A program made the position numbers and the translations under genes. From the NCBI GenBank assembly GCA_033064195.1, contig JARBJD010000282.1:1-64000 (forward strand): a DNA stretch of 64,000 nt. The letters run 5' to 3'. Of the stretch, positions 53,979 through 63,998 are shown one piece after another. Source of the stretch: Blattamonas nauphoetae. Its lineage: Eukaryota; Preaxostyla; Oxymonadida. Under the pieces are notes generated by a model. That model had not been told where the DNA came from. It saw nothing but the letters and a program-made list of their open reading frames with translations, and ran no database searches. Each line of letters begins with the position of its first letter. The stretch's first letter is position 1.

Positions 53979-56900
53979 TTAATTATCCATACTTTCCGTA
54001 TCGCTCTCAACTTGCGATTGAACGTCTTCTTTGAGTTGTTCGTCTCGAACTGCATTTTGGATGAGTCGAATCAGCTCTCGTCTCCTCTGCATGTTACATA
54101 GAAGTCTCCAACCGCCCTTCAGCCATTCCTCGCATTCTCTAACTTCGCAGTGCCCCTCGCCGAAACACAGCTTCAATTCCTCGACGGCCTGCTTGAGTGT
54201 CTCCATTCCCTCCACAAACGTGTTCACCTTCTTCCCTCCGGTCTGACTCGGCAGCTGCGGAAGCTCATCAAACAAAAACGGGTCCTTCGTGATGGTTGTT
54301 TCGAGAGGAGGTGCGTCGTCAGCTGCGAGCACGAGCAAGATCCCGCCCATCTTCAGATCGAGTCCGCGTCGGGGGTAGCCTTGCCAGTACAGCATTTGGG
54401 TGTAGCGGATGACGTAGTGTGCGATGTAGGCGATGAAAGGCGACGAGGTGAGAGAAGAGGACAGACACTGTGCGACGTGGATGGTGGTGTATGGAATCTT
54501 TTCGGAAGGGGGTGGGAGGGGAGTGGCTGTGGATGGCGTGTTGGTGAGCACGAAGAAGTTGAACAGAAGGCAGCACGTGGAGTACATGCTCTGGATCATC
54601 ACTTCGTGGAAGGGATGAACGAGTTTCTGGAAGTTGATGATGATCGTGTTGAGCGAGTTCATCGAGCGCAGAAAGAACGAGGCAGGCATTCGTTTTGAGA
54701 AGTTGTCGGCATCGACTTCGAAATCCGTCGCCTCTGACCACGCCCTGCTCAACCGCTTCCGAAGCAGGAACGCGCGCTTTCCAGCCACAATCGGGTGGGA
54801 CGAGGGGCAGTGCCTGCACACCCAGATGGTCTCGTACTCGTCGAAGATGGTTGAGAAAGGAGACCGGTTTGTGAACATCGGCGAGTCGGTCCAGGCTGCG
54901 GGTGTGGCACTGTCGGGTTCCTCCTCTTCTTCCTCCTCGCTCTCCTGCACACCAAAATCAGACAGCCGATCAAATCGCTCCAACACCTTCTCAATCTCCT
55001 TCTCTTCGTCGGTCGGTTCAGGTGCAGTCTCGTTCACCCACTTCATCTTCTCCCTCTCCAGATGCTCCAACAGCGCAATCACATCTGCACTCAGCTCGCC
55101 TCCTCCGCGTTCCTCCGCATTCGCTGCCATCACCGCGTCCTTCTCTTCCGCCGTGCGAGCAACCACATCAAACTTCTTCCACTTCGCCATCACCCGCTCA
55201 ACCACATCTCGACGCAGTTCTCGCATCACACTCCCACACGACGAGCACATCACCGCCGACAGCACATCGTCCCATTCAACCGGATTCTGCTTCCACCGTC
55301 GGATCGGCCCCATCCGGATCTCGTTGTCCACCGTCCACAGCGGGTGCATCGAGAGTGTGGGCACAACACTGCTCGAGTACGACGACAGGCCCTCCGCTTT
55401 CTTCTTCTCCCGCTCAATCACCACCTTCAGCCGTGCCTGGTTCACCTCACGCTCAATCTCCTCAACCATCTCCTCCCCAAAGTCCGGCCCACTCGGCACT
55501 TCCTCCCGGCACACGTGTGGTGCTCGGTTGTGCAACGCCGAAAGAGGGTCGTCGTTGTCCACAACAACATTCTTCTCAGCCTGAAGATACCCAAAGCTCC
55601 CCCCGAAACTCCCTGCATTGTCAAGGATGTCGAACATCTGCTCACATGCCATCTCTGCCCGCGCTGCCTCCTTCTCCTCTTCCGCCTCTTCTGCCCCCAT
55701 CCTTCCTTGCTTCCGTTCAAACTCCTCCTCAGCGCGAACAACTGCGGCCCAAGTCTTGTTTCGCGTTCCACTTCCCAATCGGTTCAGAGTCGTCCGTACA
55801 CACCGCGGGCATCGACAATCAAAGTGGTATGTTCCCTTCAGCTCCTTCTGCCGACGATCCATCGCAATGCACAGTTCCGAATAGTCAACTGTGATTTCTT
55901 CCGCCGTCCGGATCGGACGAAGCGTCACAACAATAATCCGCCCCCGCCGATCGTGACAAAACGCACTGTTGGGACAGCACGCGTGGTTGAACATCGATCC
56001 CATGTGGAACAGCCCGAACCCAGTGTCCCGGAAGATCGTGTGAGCGTTGCAGTCTGCAATCGACTGCGCCGAAATTAACAGAGGAACCAAAGTCGCCTGC
56101 ATCATTTCCAGCGGAATCTCTTCATTCTCCGACTGCTTCCGCTTCCCGTGCTTCGATTCCCACGAGCAAATCAGCGTTTCGGTGATCGCCTCAAACTCCA
56201 GCTTGCTCAAGCTCCATTGGGTCTTCCAAGCAGAATCCTTTCGCAAACACACATGCCGTGCCTGTCCGGGGAGTGTGTGTCGCGATTTTCCACAGATCGT
56301 ACACCTGTTCTCGTGAAGTCCATATTTCAACACATTCTCGAACATCCCACGCACTTCCTGATACTTCAAGTACGACAGCGCTTCCTCACAGATCGGCCGT
56401 TGATTCGTCTCGTATTCTCCCGTGAACGATCCTTCATGTCCCGTCAGATCAAACAGCTTTTGAAGAGGCGTCAACGTGTTAAATGGAGGCAGAGATGGGA
56501 ACGAATCAGAGTACAATCGCGTCGAGTGAGCTTCGTTGTATGCAAACACTGACATCATCCGCAGCAGATGCACAGCATCCGAATCTTGAATGAATTCAGC
56601 GCGAGCTGACTTGTACGCCCGGCACTCAAACTTGTGCAGAAGTTGATCTGCACGGAAGCACTTTTTCGAACAATAAAAGATCTTCTTGCAGTCAGGGCAT
56701 GCCAGTTGAGTTGCTGTCACAGAAAACACCAGAAATAATCATGAGACAAAAAGGAGAATTATTCGGCTGAAATAACAAAAAAATCAATATCCAAGTGAAT
56801 CATCACAAAAAAGAACGGCGCGAGAGCATCATGAATGTGTCAAACTTGTGTTTGGAAGGCTATCCGTACAGTACGCACAGAATGATGTTCTCGATGTTGT

Positions 56901-57029
56901 GTACATCACTGTCGCAATCGACGGTTCACATAAAATAATCGTGTTCGCTTGAATCGGACACACTGCAACCACACATCGTCCCTTCTTCTCTGTTTCCGCA
57001 AGGGTAAACAGCGGCGTCTGTTTTTGCAT
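53979..57029 (-). CDS. SET and MYND domain (SMYD-type) protein, 2 exons
   Basis: Exons 56846-57029 and 53979-56713 (132-bp intron, GTTTGA...GTGACAG) give 972 aa. The MYND zinc finger is split by the intron: FCAYCTDSLPN, then LACPDCKKIFYCSKKCFRAD and LLHKFECRAYK. The SET part has FHMGSMFNHACCPNSAFCHD, then AEEITVDYSELC and the post-SET cysteines YHFDCRCPRC. SMYD enzymes methylate lysines on histones and other proteins with S-adenosylmethionine. The protein is about twice the usual length, with charged, disordered inserts after the SET core (EESEEEEEEEPDSA) and extra Cys pairs (CSSCGSVM, CRHCPSS). Start ATG 57029 is the first Met of MQKQTPLFTLAETEK. The gene lies 78 bp downstream of no other start: the giant paralog B ends at 57108 on the same strand. 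Confidence 0.92.
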
Positions 57030-57107
57030 CGCCCTGATCGCTTCAAAAAAAGAGAGTGGGTCGTTGATAATGTGAGATGAAAATGAAAAGGATATATTCA
57101 CCAAAGA

Positions 57108-60100
57108 CTATTTCGTCGTTTGTGTTCGATTGAGTTTATTTATAAGCGATTCTATCCTCGTAACCACGGCTCCCAGAGTGTCCTTGCGATGATTGTTTTC
57201 TGTAATCGTGCCGGAGATCTCCCCAGCCCGACTTTTGAGTGCTTCAAGTGTTTCTTTGTGTTTTGCTTCGAAGAATGTGTGTTCGGGTTTGAAAAGGATT
57301 ACTTTGAGAGCTTCGAAAAGCCTGAACACCAATGGCAGGGAAGTATCCGTTTTGACGAAGTCCTCTTCACGTTTATGTTCGATGATGAGATAGAATGCAC
57401 GCAAGATGTGAGTGCAAACCGTGGCCGGTGTGAAACCATGGCAACTAGCCGCTACTTCGAGTGTCACTTCTTTCATGTTCGAGCGCAAAAGCTCGAAATA
57501 GAAAGTCAGAGCAGAGAGTCCGATTTCTGGCGATGAGTGGAGGATGAGCAGATCCAATTGCGACTGACCTTCTTGATCAGACGGACAGAGCATCAGGAGA
57601 CGTGAAAGGGAAAATATCAAGTGCTCGTCTTTCAGGTGCGGATAAGCCAAGACGAGAAGCTCGAGACCGACTTCGGGAATCATGTCGTCGGTGTTGATGT
57701 TTGGTGTGGATTGAACATCAATGAGTGCTGAGAGAAGCGATTGTATGAGTCCGGCGTATTGAATTGAAGTGGGTGCAGTAGGATCATCTGGATTGACTTT
57801 GGCTGACAAATCTCGGATTGATTTGGCAGGTTCCTCTGCAAAGTTTCCTGCCTTGAAGGATGCGTTGGCGAGGAAAGGGATGACGGAGGAAGTGAAGTCA
57901 GAGAGGTCGACTTTTGTGTTGAGCGGGAGAGCCATCACTTCACGCGAAATGCGAGTCAGGAAAAGGATCCACAGAACATCTGCAAGACTTCTCTGTCGCA
58001 TCATCCGACATCGAGTGTTGTCCTCTGACGAAAGAGGTGACATGGGCAGACTCGGCTGGCTGGACGGATCCTCATCGACAACAAACACGAACAGAGGAGT
58101 GTTCCATGTCTTCGCAAGTTCCATGATCGTCGCGTTCGTTGTTCTTTCAGTCCCATTTTCTGCTTCATCCTTCGATGATGAAGTCTCACCTTTTTCCATT
58201 TTTGGTTTATTCTGAGGAGGATTGAGTTTCAATTTTCCTTCCAGAAAACGAGTTGGCAGAAGTTGGGTCAAAGGTTTGAAAACTTGCTTCATTTCTTCTT
58301 GGAGCTCCATTTCTTTGTATGTTGTGCTGAACGGAATCGGGAAAGGGCGAGATTTTGTCTCTCTGTCAATTATAAACTCAGACGGTCTGTCCGTTGGCTT
58401 GAAGAAATCACTTCCAGCTCGGGCAAATACGAGTGTCGGTTGTTGTCGTGCTGCCTCGATCAATTTGATGGTAGTAAGCAGTTTCTTCAGTGTGTCTGAT
58501 AACAGAGTTGGTAATTTGCGATCGGATCGTTCCTTTGAGGGGAGATCTGGTCTGAGGGAGGCAATGACTTTGGGGAGGAGTGGGAAAACATCGGAGGCCT
58601 GTTTTGTCATTACAATGTTCGTAAGTTTGTCAACAAGAGGCTGCAATGCTGGATACTCCACGGGATTGAGTGAATTGAGTGTGTTTTCGAGTATCGGAAT
58701 CTGAGAGAGGAGTTCTTCGTTGTGATGAATATCTGGAAAGTCTGTCGAGAGAGATGTTGTGACAGGAATGAAAGAATTGTCGAACAGGCGATGGATGAAT
58801 GTGGTGAATAGTGACAAAGACCCCGCTTGGGAATTTTGCTGCGGGAAGAATGAAGGATCAATCACGACTCGACACGGGTGCCATTGATTGAGTGGGGCTG
58901 GGACCACATTCATCACTTCTGAATTCAATCGATCCCGTTCAAGCTCGTACAGAGGAGGGATCGAATCAGAGAAGCCATATTTCGCCAGAATGAACGAATG
59001 CAAAGGGATTCGCAGTGTTCTTGAACGAGGAGGTGGTTCGGAGGGAGGGTGTTTGGAAGGAGATGGTTCGGAGGGAGGGGAAGAAGTTGTGAGATGATCC
59101 AGAAGAACTGTTCCGCAGTGCAGAATCGCTGAAAGATCGCTTCTGGCTGGAACTCGGAACTCTTCACCATCTTTCTTGCTCTGAAGCACAGAGAGGGATT
59201 CCTGCGCTGGAGTCCTGATTCTCTTCATCGCAAATATTGTCATGACACGGTGAACGGTGTGCAGTCTTGCTTCGATGAAATGGTGTCTGCACAGGTTGTC
59301 CAAGACTCCGAGACGTTTGACATAGTCATTCTGAGGATTGCTTTGGGGCGGTTCACTGAGCGAGGCGAGAAGACTTTTGATGGTTTCAGATTGGTCAGTT
59401 CCAACGATTGCTCGAACGAGCTCAACGAAGGTAGTGGCATCCGCAATTGTGGGAGGCGTTTTGGTGTGATCGATGATTTCGTTCCTTCGACACGAGATGG
59501 CTGTGGAGAGCAGGAAGTTTGAGAATGTCTCGATTCTCTCGTTTTCTGTCTCACACAGGTCATCAGGACCAAATCCGATTCGATGGAGTTCATGTATCGT
59601 TCTGCGAATCATTCCATCTCGCCAATCCTTCGTTTTCTTCTCATCATCCGTGATTTTTGTAGCTTCGATGAAATGGAATGATCCAACGGCTGATGTTTTC
59701 AGAAAGACAGCGTAAAAGTGGTACCATCGGAAGGGCAGAATGAAGTTTGGATCATTGGGGTTGATCACAGTTGGCAGTGTTGTCTTCCACGGATCGGGTT
59801 TCTCTGAGAAAGTCGGATATGGAGGGAGATTCGCGAGGAGTTTTTCTGTGATGGTATGCGTTGACATCGTGGACTGTGGTTCGGTTGATGTCGTCACAAG
59901 TGGATTGTCGCGATGGCGCAATATGCTCGGCATGTGCGTCAGAATGTTGTTTTCGAACTCCAGGAGAGACGACACCATGTGGAATCCCAGAATCCCAGTC
60001 TGCGGAGGAAAGATAGGTGTTAGCTGTGTGGTTGCATAATTGTACAGCGCGACAACTCCTTCGGACGGCTCCAAATGACGCATCGTCTGGAAGAGCAATT

Positions 60101-63100
60101 GTTGGATGAGTTCAATACCTTGCCCCACCAGTGAGTGTTTTTCAGAACAACTTGCTTGAATCGGCATGAAGATCGTTTCACTTCCTTCATCACTCCCTCT
60201 TGAAACGATCAATGAGTCAATTCCTTCCAATGCTACCTTCAATTTCTGAAGATCTTCAGCATAGAAATCTGTCTTTCCTCGATCTGTTTTGGAGAGGAGC
60301 TGTGGAAATTTGGTGCCATCTACGCTTTTGTTCAAGATTTTGGGGAACGTTAGCATCGGTATTGAATTAACAATCTCTGAAGCTGTTGCAAACACTGGTG
60401 AGCAACTCGAGAATTGGTTCTCATTGAGAAACTTTGCGTGATCAATGCTAAACGATGTGGTTGTGGTGTTGAAACGGATCGGTGTTGCAATATTCAGAAG
60501 GAATGACACACAAACAAGTGGCTCTTCCACAAATTTGGGGAACTTGTATCCAGGACGCTCCAGACGAGTCTTGAACTTGTCGTAATCCGTTTGAGTCATT
60601 AATCGAGCAAATGCAGACACCACTTCCGATTGCACGATGAGCTCCACGAAGGGCGACACAGCTACGAAAGGTATTTGACCATGCATTTTTTGTATTGCCG
60701 CTGCATCCATCCTTACCAGCAAAGAAAACACTGAACTCAACTCCGAGAGCAGCATTCCATCTTTGTTGTACTGTGAGAGGACTGGAATCAGCGCTGTGAT
60801 GTTGTCCCAAGCTGCATCCAGAGATTCTTTGAAGAATATTTTGTCTGTTTTAAAACCCATGATTCTGCTGTGGTTCGATTTGGCAACTTCCGTCAACATT
60901 TCAGTCTTCCCACTTTCCAGAACTCCACCCCACAAGAATGAAAGTCCTCTGTTCGTCCGAACGTCTGTCGACGTCAGCCAGCGAGGTGAGGGCCCGAAAA
61001 TAGATGCACGAGGTACGTTCAGACAACTGGCTGTCTTTTTCTCACTTTCAGCCTTCTGTTCGCTTTCAGCCTTCTTCTCATTTTCATCCTTCTCTTCACT
61101 TTCATCCTTCTCTTCATTTTCATCCTTCTCTTCATTTTCAGCCTTCTTCTCACTTTCACGTCTATGTGGAGTTGCACCTGCCGCTTTGCACAGGAGTTCT
61201 GTTGAAGCCCACAGCAGAAGAAATACACCAACCTCGGGCGACTTGAGTTGGAAGCGAGATGGATTCATGAAAGGATTGATCCGTGGAGTCACCTGTGAGA
61301 AAAGAGAGGACTTCTCCTTCATCATCCGCAGTGTTCGAGTCCCACTCTCCTCTGCAGCCTTCTCGTCCTCCAGTCTCTTCTTAAACTCGTCATGTTCCAG
61401 CCCAAAGTTCCGTTGAGAGAGAAGACCTGTCGCGTTCATGAAGTCGACGAACGAGCGATGAACAACATCTTCAGGATTCTGTTCGGCAAGGAATTGTTTG
61501 AAGAATTGATAGACGTAGTCGTTCCCGTCGAAAGGAAGCTCGCCCTCGTATTGGAGGAACCAGAGCAGGTTCCGAGCGAAGAGAGCAATCGACATTCGTT
61601 CAAGGCGATCCTGCGATGCGGGATTCATTTGGAGTGTTCGAGGGAGTTGAAGTTCATTCAGAGATGGCATATCGAAGACTGTTGACGTCTTGCCACTGTT
61701 CGATTGTGTGTGTTCCGGAAATTGATGTTGGGAGATGATGGTCATATCGTTGACATAGTCGGCAGCATTTTCGTCATCACTAACTCCCTTCTTCATTTGG
61801 TTGTCAGTCTCTTCCTTCTTCATTTTGTCGCCAGTCTCTTGCTTCTTCATTTGGTAGCCAGCCACTCTCTGCAAATGAACTCTATGTGTGTCGTTGACAG
61901 TTGCTAGTAAATCTTTTAGTCCTTTGTACGTTGTAAAGATTTCACGTCGATGGATTCCTGCGTCGATCAGGAACAGAATGGTATTCATTAACGATCGAAT
62001 AATGGCAAGCCATTTTGAGGTGACAACTGAATCCGGTGATTGTTTGTGTGTATCGTTGAATTTTTTGATTATTGTGTTCAGATTGCTTCTAACTGAGTCG
62101 TTCGCTTTCTCAAAGGGCGTTTTATTCGGTTCAGCTGTGTCGAGACGAGGAAGAAGTGTTGTTGTCGCTTCTGTGACCCATGCACTCAATCCAGCGTCTC
62201 GTACATTTCTGGAAAACACTTTTTGTCGTTCCTCATCCAAAGTCATTTTCGGACTTTCTTCTGCTCGTTCAGAGAGACCCTTCAGGATCGAGTGAGGGGT
62301 CACAAGAATATTCATGTTTCGCGCGATCACGAAGTGATCATCCATCAGCACCACAAACGACAGCTGATCTCGAAGATCACAGATCTTTTTCTTCACTGTC
62401 TGGAGTTTGTCGGTCGTTGTTTTGTGCTCTGAATCCAAGATTGTTGTCAGAAGATCACACGAGATCCGTGCCATCTTTCTTTGAATAAACGGCGTATTGG
62501 ATTCAGTTGAGGGCTGTGATGGTTGTTTTTCTTCGATGACATGGAGATGTGTCACAAGTTCTGTCACAATGAACTGAAACTGTTCTGTTTCTGACTTCCC
62601 GTTCGGTTCTGGGAGAAGAGATGTGAGCCAGTTTTGGACAGTTTGGTCAGTGGATGTTAAATTCTCCTGTTGGAGGACGAAGAGTGACTTAAGAACGAGT
62701 TGGTTGGAATCGTATGAAACAGGAGGAGTGATCAGGATATCAATTAAAGTGTCCAAAAGGGTGTTTCTCAACTCATTTTCCTCATCTTTGGATGATGCTT
62801 CGATTGTTTTCGGTACAGGTGATTCTCCGACTGGTGTCTGTACGGGTGATTCTCCGACTGGTGTCTGTACGGGTGATTCTCCGACTGGTGTCGGTACGGG
62901 TGATGTTTCGATTGTTTCTTTTTGGCGCGATGCTTTGATTGTTTCTTTTAGGCGCAATGGGCTGATTTCTTCCACCTTCTTGAGCACTTTCTCGCGAGCA
63001 TCGTCGGCTGAGTTTGGTCCTTCGAAGTGTTTTTTCAGATTCTTCAGCTGTGTTGTGAGTGGATCATCATCGGCGTCTTGTGCGGTGGAGGGGATCTGAA

Positions 63101-63998
63101 GATCATCCAGCCGCTGATTAAGAAGTTCTTCTTCAGTCGGAGGCTGGTCTGGCAGGAGCGTTTCCTTGATTCTAGCAGCAACTCTGTCAACTTGAGGTTT
63201 GGCATCTTGAGGGGGCTGAAGGCATTTGAGAATGAAACCGAAGAGTGCATCCGTTTTCTTTTTCTCCATTTCCAATTCCTGTTCTTCCTTTATCTTCTCT
63301 TGTTCTTCCTTCTGCTTCATTTGTTCTTCCCTGTTCTTCATTCGTTCTTCCCTCCTCTTCCTCTTTTCTTCTTCCCTCTTCTTCTTCTTTTCTTCTTTCT
63401 TCTTCTTCTTTTGTTCTTCTGACTCCGGTGGTTTTTCAGACTTCGTTGGTTGTTCAGACTCCTTTTGTTCTTCCTTCTTCTTCTTTTGTTCTTTCTTCTT
63501 CTTCTTTTGTTCTTTCTTCTTCTTCTTTTGTTCTTCTGACTCCGTTGGTTGTTGAGACTCATTTGGTTGAGACTGCTTGGACAATTTCAATGTTTTGCTC
63601 CAATCAGAGCACATGAGCTTGAGGAGCACTTCTTTGACAACGGTTGCTTGCTTGTCATGCGGCCGTGGATGAACATCGAGACAATCGATCCAGCCGGCAA
63701 AGAGCTTGTTCAAGCGTTCTGTTTCAGTCGTAAGTTTCCGAGCGTCCAGAGCAATACGATACAACGGAAAGAAGAACTCGGAGATGGACTCATCAGTTCC
63801 AACATGCTCAGTGATGCGAGCCACAATTGAATCTGGATTGTCTCCAAGGTTTTCAACTATCACATCGACCAAGAAGCTTTGAAGGGCTTTGATATTTGAA
63901 TCAAGTTTGCGATCTTTGAAAAGGTGTGCGACGAGGTGTGTCATAAATGGTTTCAAATGGGAAGTAATCCCAGCCTTTTCATTAAAGATTTCCTTCAC
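57108..63998 (-). CDS. Giant P-loop protein, RHS/Crinkler-like (paralog B), 5' end beyond window
   Basis: An open frame of 2296 codons that continues past the right edge; the first ~380 residues by comparison with paralog A, including the N-terminal ATPase-like unit, lie outside. Order and text match paralog A along the whole length (for example IARNMNILVTPHSILKGLSE and NPASQDRLERMSIALFARNL). A clear Walker A, GVLESGKT, lies at 60903-60926; about 230 residues later DSLIVSRGSDEGSETIFMPI (60157-60218) begins the nuclease-like segment. B carries extra low-complexity inserts absent from A: a Lys/Glu tract (63250-63545), a 9-residue repeat VGESPVQTP (62811-62905), a Glu/Lys/Asp tract (61040-61160) and short ones near 61800 and 59045. 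Stop TAG at 57108. Function unknown. Confidence 0.83.
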   Translation of the reverse strand: MKEIFNEKAGITSHLKPFMTHLVAHLFKDRKLDSNIKALQSFLVDVIVENLGDNPDSIVARITEHVGTDESISEFFFPLYRIALDARKLTTETERLNKLFAGWIDCLDVHPRPHDKQATVVKEVLLKLMCSDWSKTLKLSKQSQPNESQQPTESEEQKKKKKEQKKKKKEQKKKKEEQKESEQPTKSEKPPESEEQKKKKKEEKKKKREEEKRKRREERMKNREEQMKQKEEQEKIKEEQELEMEKKKTDALFGFILKCLQPPQDAKPQVDRVAARIKETLLPDQPPTEEELLNQRLDDLQIPSTAQDADDDPLTTQLKNLKKHFEGPNSADDAREKVLKKVEEISPLRLKETIKASRQKETIETSPVPTPVGESPVQTPVGESPVQTPVGESPVPKTIEASSKDEENELRNTLLDTLIDILITPPVSYDSNQLVLKSLFVLQQENLTSTDQTVQNWLTSLLPEPNGKSETEQFQFIVTELVTHLHVIEEKQPSQPSTESNTPFIQRKMARISCDLLTTILDSEHKTTTDKLQTVKKKICDLRDQLSFVVLMDDHFVIARNMNILVTPHSILKGLSERAEESPKMTLDEERQKVFSRNVRDAGLSAWVTEATTTLLPRLDTAEPNKTPFEKANDSVRSNLNTIIKKFNDTHKQSPDSVVTSKWLAIIRSLMNTILFLIDAGIHRREIFTTYKGLKDLLATVNDTHRVHLQRVAGYQMKKQETGDKMKKEETDNQMKKGVSDDENAADYVNDMTIISQHQFPEHTQSNSGKTSTVFDMPSLNELQLPRTLQMNPASQDRLERMSIALFARNLLWFLQYEGELPFDGNDYVYQFFKQFLAEQNPEDVVHRSFVDFMNATGLLSQRNFGLEHDEFKKRLEDEKAAEESGTRTLRMMKEKSSLFSQVTPRINPFMNPSRFQLKSPEVGVFLLLWASTELLCKAAGATPHRRESEKKAENEEKDENEEKDESEEKDENEKKAESEQKAESEKKTASCLNVPRASIFGPSPRWLTSTDVRTNRGLSFLWGGVLESGKTEMLTEVAKSNHSRIMGFKTDKIFFKESLDAAWDNITALIPVLSQYNKDGMLLSELSSVFSLLVRMDAAAIQKMHGQIPFVAVSPFVELIVQSEVVSAFARLMTQTDYDKFKTRLERPGYKFPKFVEEPLVCVSFLLNIATPIRFNTTTTSFSIDHAKFLNENQFSSCSPVFATASEIVNSIPMLTFPKILNKSVDGTKFPQLLSKTDRGKTDFYAEDLQKLKVALEGIDSLIVSRGSDEGSETIFMPIQASCSEKHSLVGQGIELIQQLLFQTMRHLEPSEGVVALYNYATTQLTPIFPPQTGILGFHMVSSLLEFENNILTHMPSILRHRDNPLVTTSTEPQSTMSTHTITEKLLANLPPYPTFSEKPDPWKTTLPTVINPNDPNFILPFRWYHFYAVFLKTSAVGSFHFIEATKITDDEKKTKDWRDGMIRRTIHELHRIGFGPDDLCETENERIETFSNFLLSTAISCRRNEIIDHTKTPPTIADATTFVELVRAIVGTDQSETIKSLLASLSEPPQSNPQNDYVKRLGVLDNLCRHHFIEARLHTVHRVMTIFAMKRIRTPAQESLSVLQSKKDGEEFRVPARSDLSAILHCGTVLLDHLTTSSPPSEPSPSKHPPSEPPPRSRTLRIPLHSFILAKYGFSDSIPPLYELERDRLNSEVMNVVPAPLNQWHPCRVVIDPSFFPQQNSQAGSLSLFTTFIHRLFDNSFIPVTTSLSTDFPDIHHNEELLSQIPILENTLNSLNPVEYPALQPLVDKLTNIVMTKQASDVFPLLPKVIASLRPDLPSKERSDRKLPTLLSDTLKKLLTTIKLIEAARQQPTLVFARAGSDFFKPTDRPSEFIIDRETKSRPFPIPFSTTYKEMELQEEMKQVFKPLTQLLPTRFLEGKLKLNPPQNKPKMEKGETSSSKDEAENGTERTTNATIMELAKTWNTPLFVFVVDEDPSSQPSLPMSPLSSEDNTRCRMMRQRSLADVLWILFLTRISREVMALPLNTKVDLSDFTSSVIPFLANASFKAGNFAEEPAKSIRDLSAKVNPDDPTAPTSIQYAGLIQSLLSALIDVQSTPNINTDDMIPEVGLELLVLAYPHLKDEHLIFSLSRLLMLCPSDQEGQSQLDLLILHSSPEIGLSALTFYFELLRSNMKEVTLEVAASCHGFTPATVCTHILRAFYLIIEHKREEDFVKTDTSLPLVFRLFEALKVILFKPEHTFFEAKHKETLEALKSRAGEISGTITENNHRKDTLGAVVTRIESLINKLNRTQTTK
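61030..61165. repeat. In-frame 18-bp repeat tract in giant paralog B
   Basis: Repeats of a unit like TTCATCCTTCTCTTCATT encode ESEEKDENEKK-type sequence on the minus strand. Paralog A has only a short linker here (SPQSGDENA). Confidence 0.8.
62811..62905. repeat. 27-bp tandem repeat in giant paralog B
   Basis: Three near-perfect units of GATTCTCCGACTGGTGTCTG+TACGGGT encode the 9-residue unit VGESPVQTP on the minus strand. Paralog A lacks it. Confidence 0.88.
63250..63545. repeat. TTC-rich low-complexity tract in giant paralog B
   Basis: A CTTCTT-rich run encodes KKKKKEQ / KKREEEKRKRREE units on the minus strand, interrupted by ESEQPTKSEKPPESEEQ. Paralog A has a short acidic linker (EESDWEELN) at the same place. 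Confidence 0.88.

Noticed and set aside
54902-56078. Plus-strand frames of 330 and 338 codons opposite the SMYD-type gene
   Set aside because: Pro/Ser/His-rich translations typical of antisense to GC-rich charged coding sequence.
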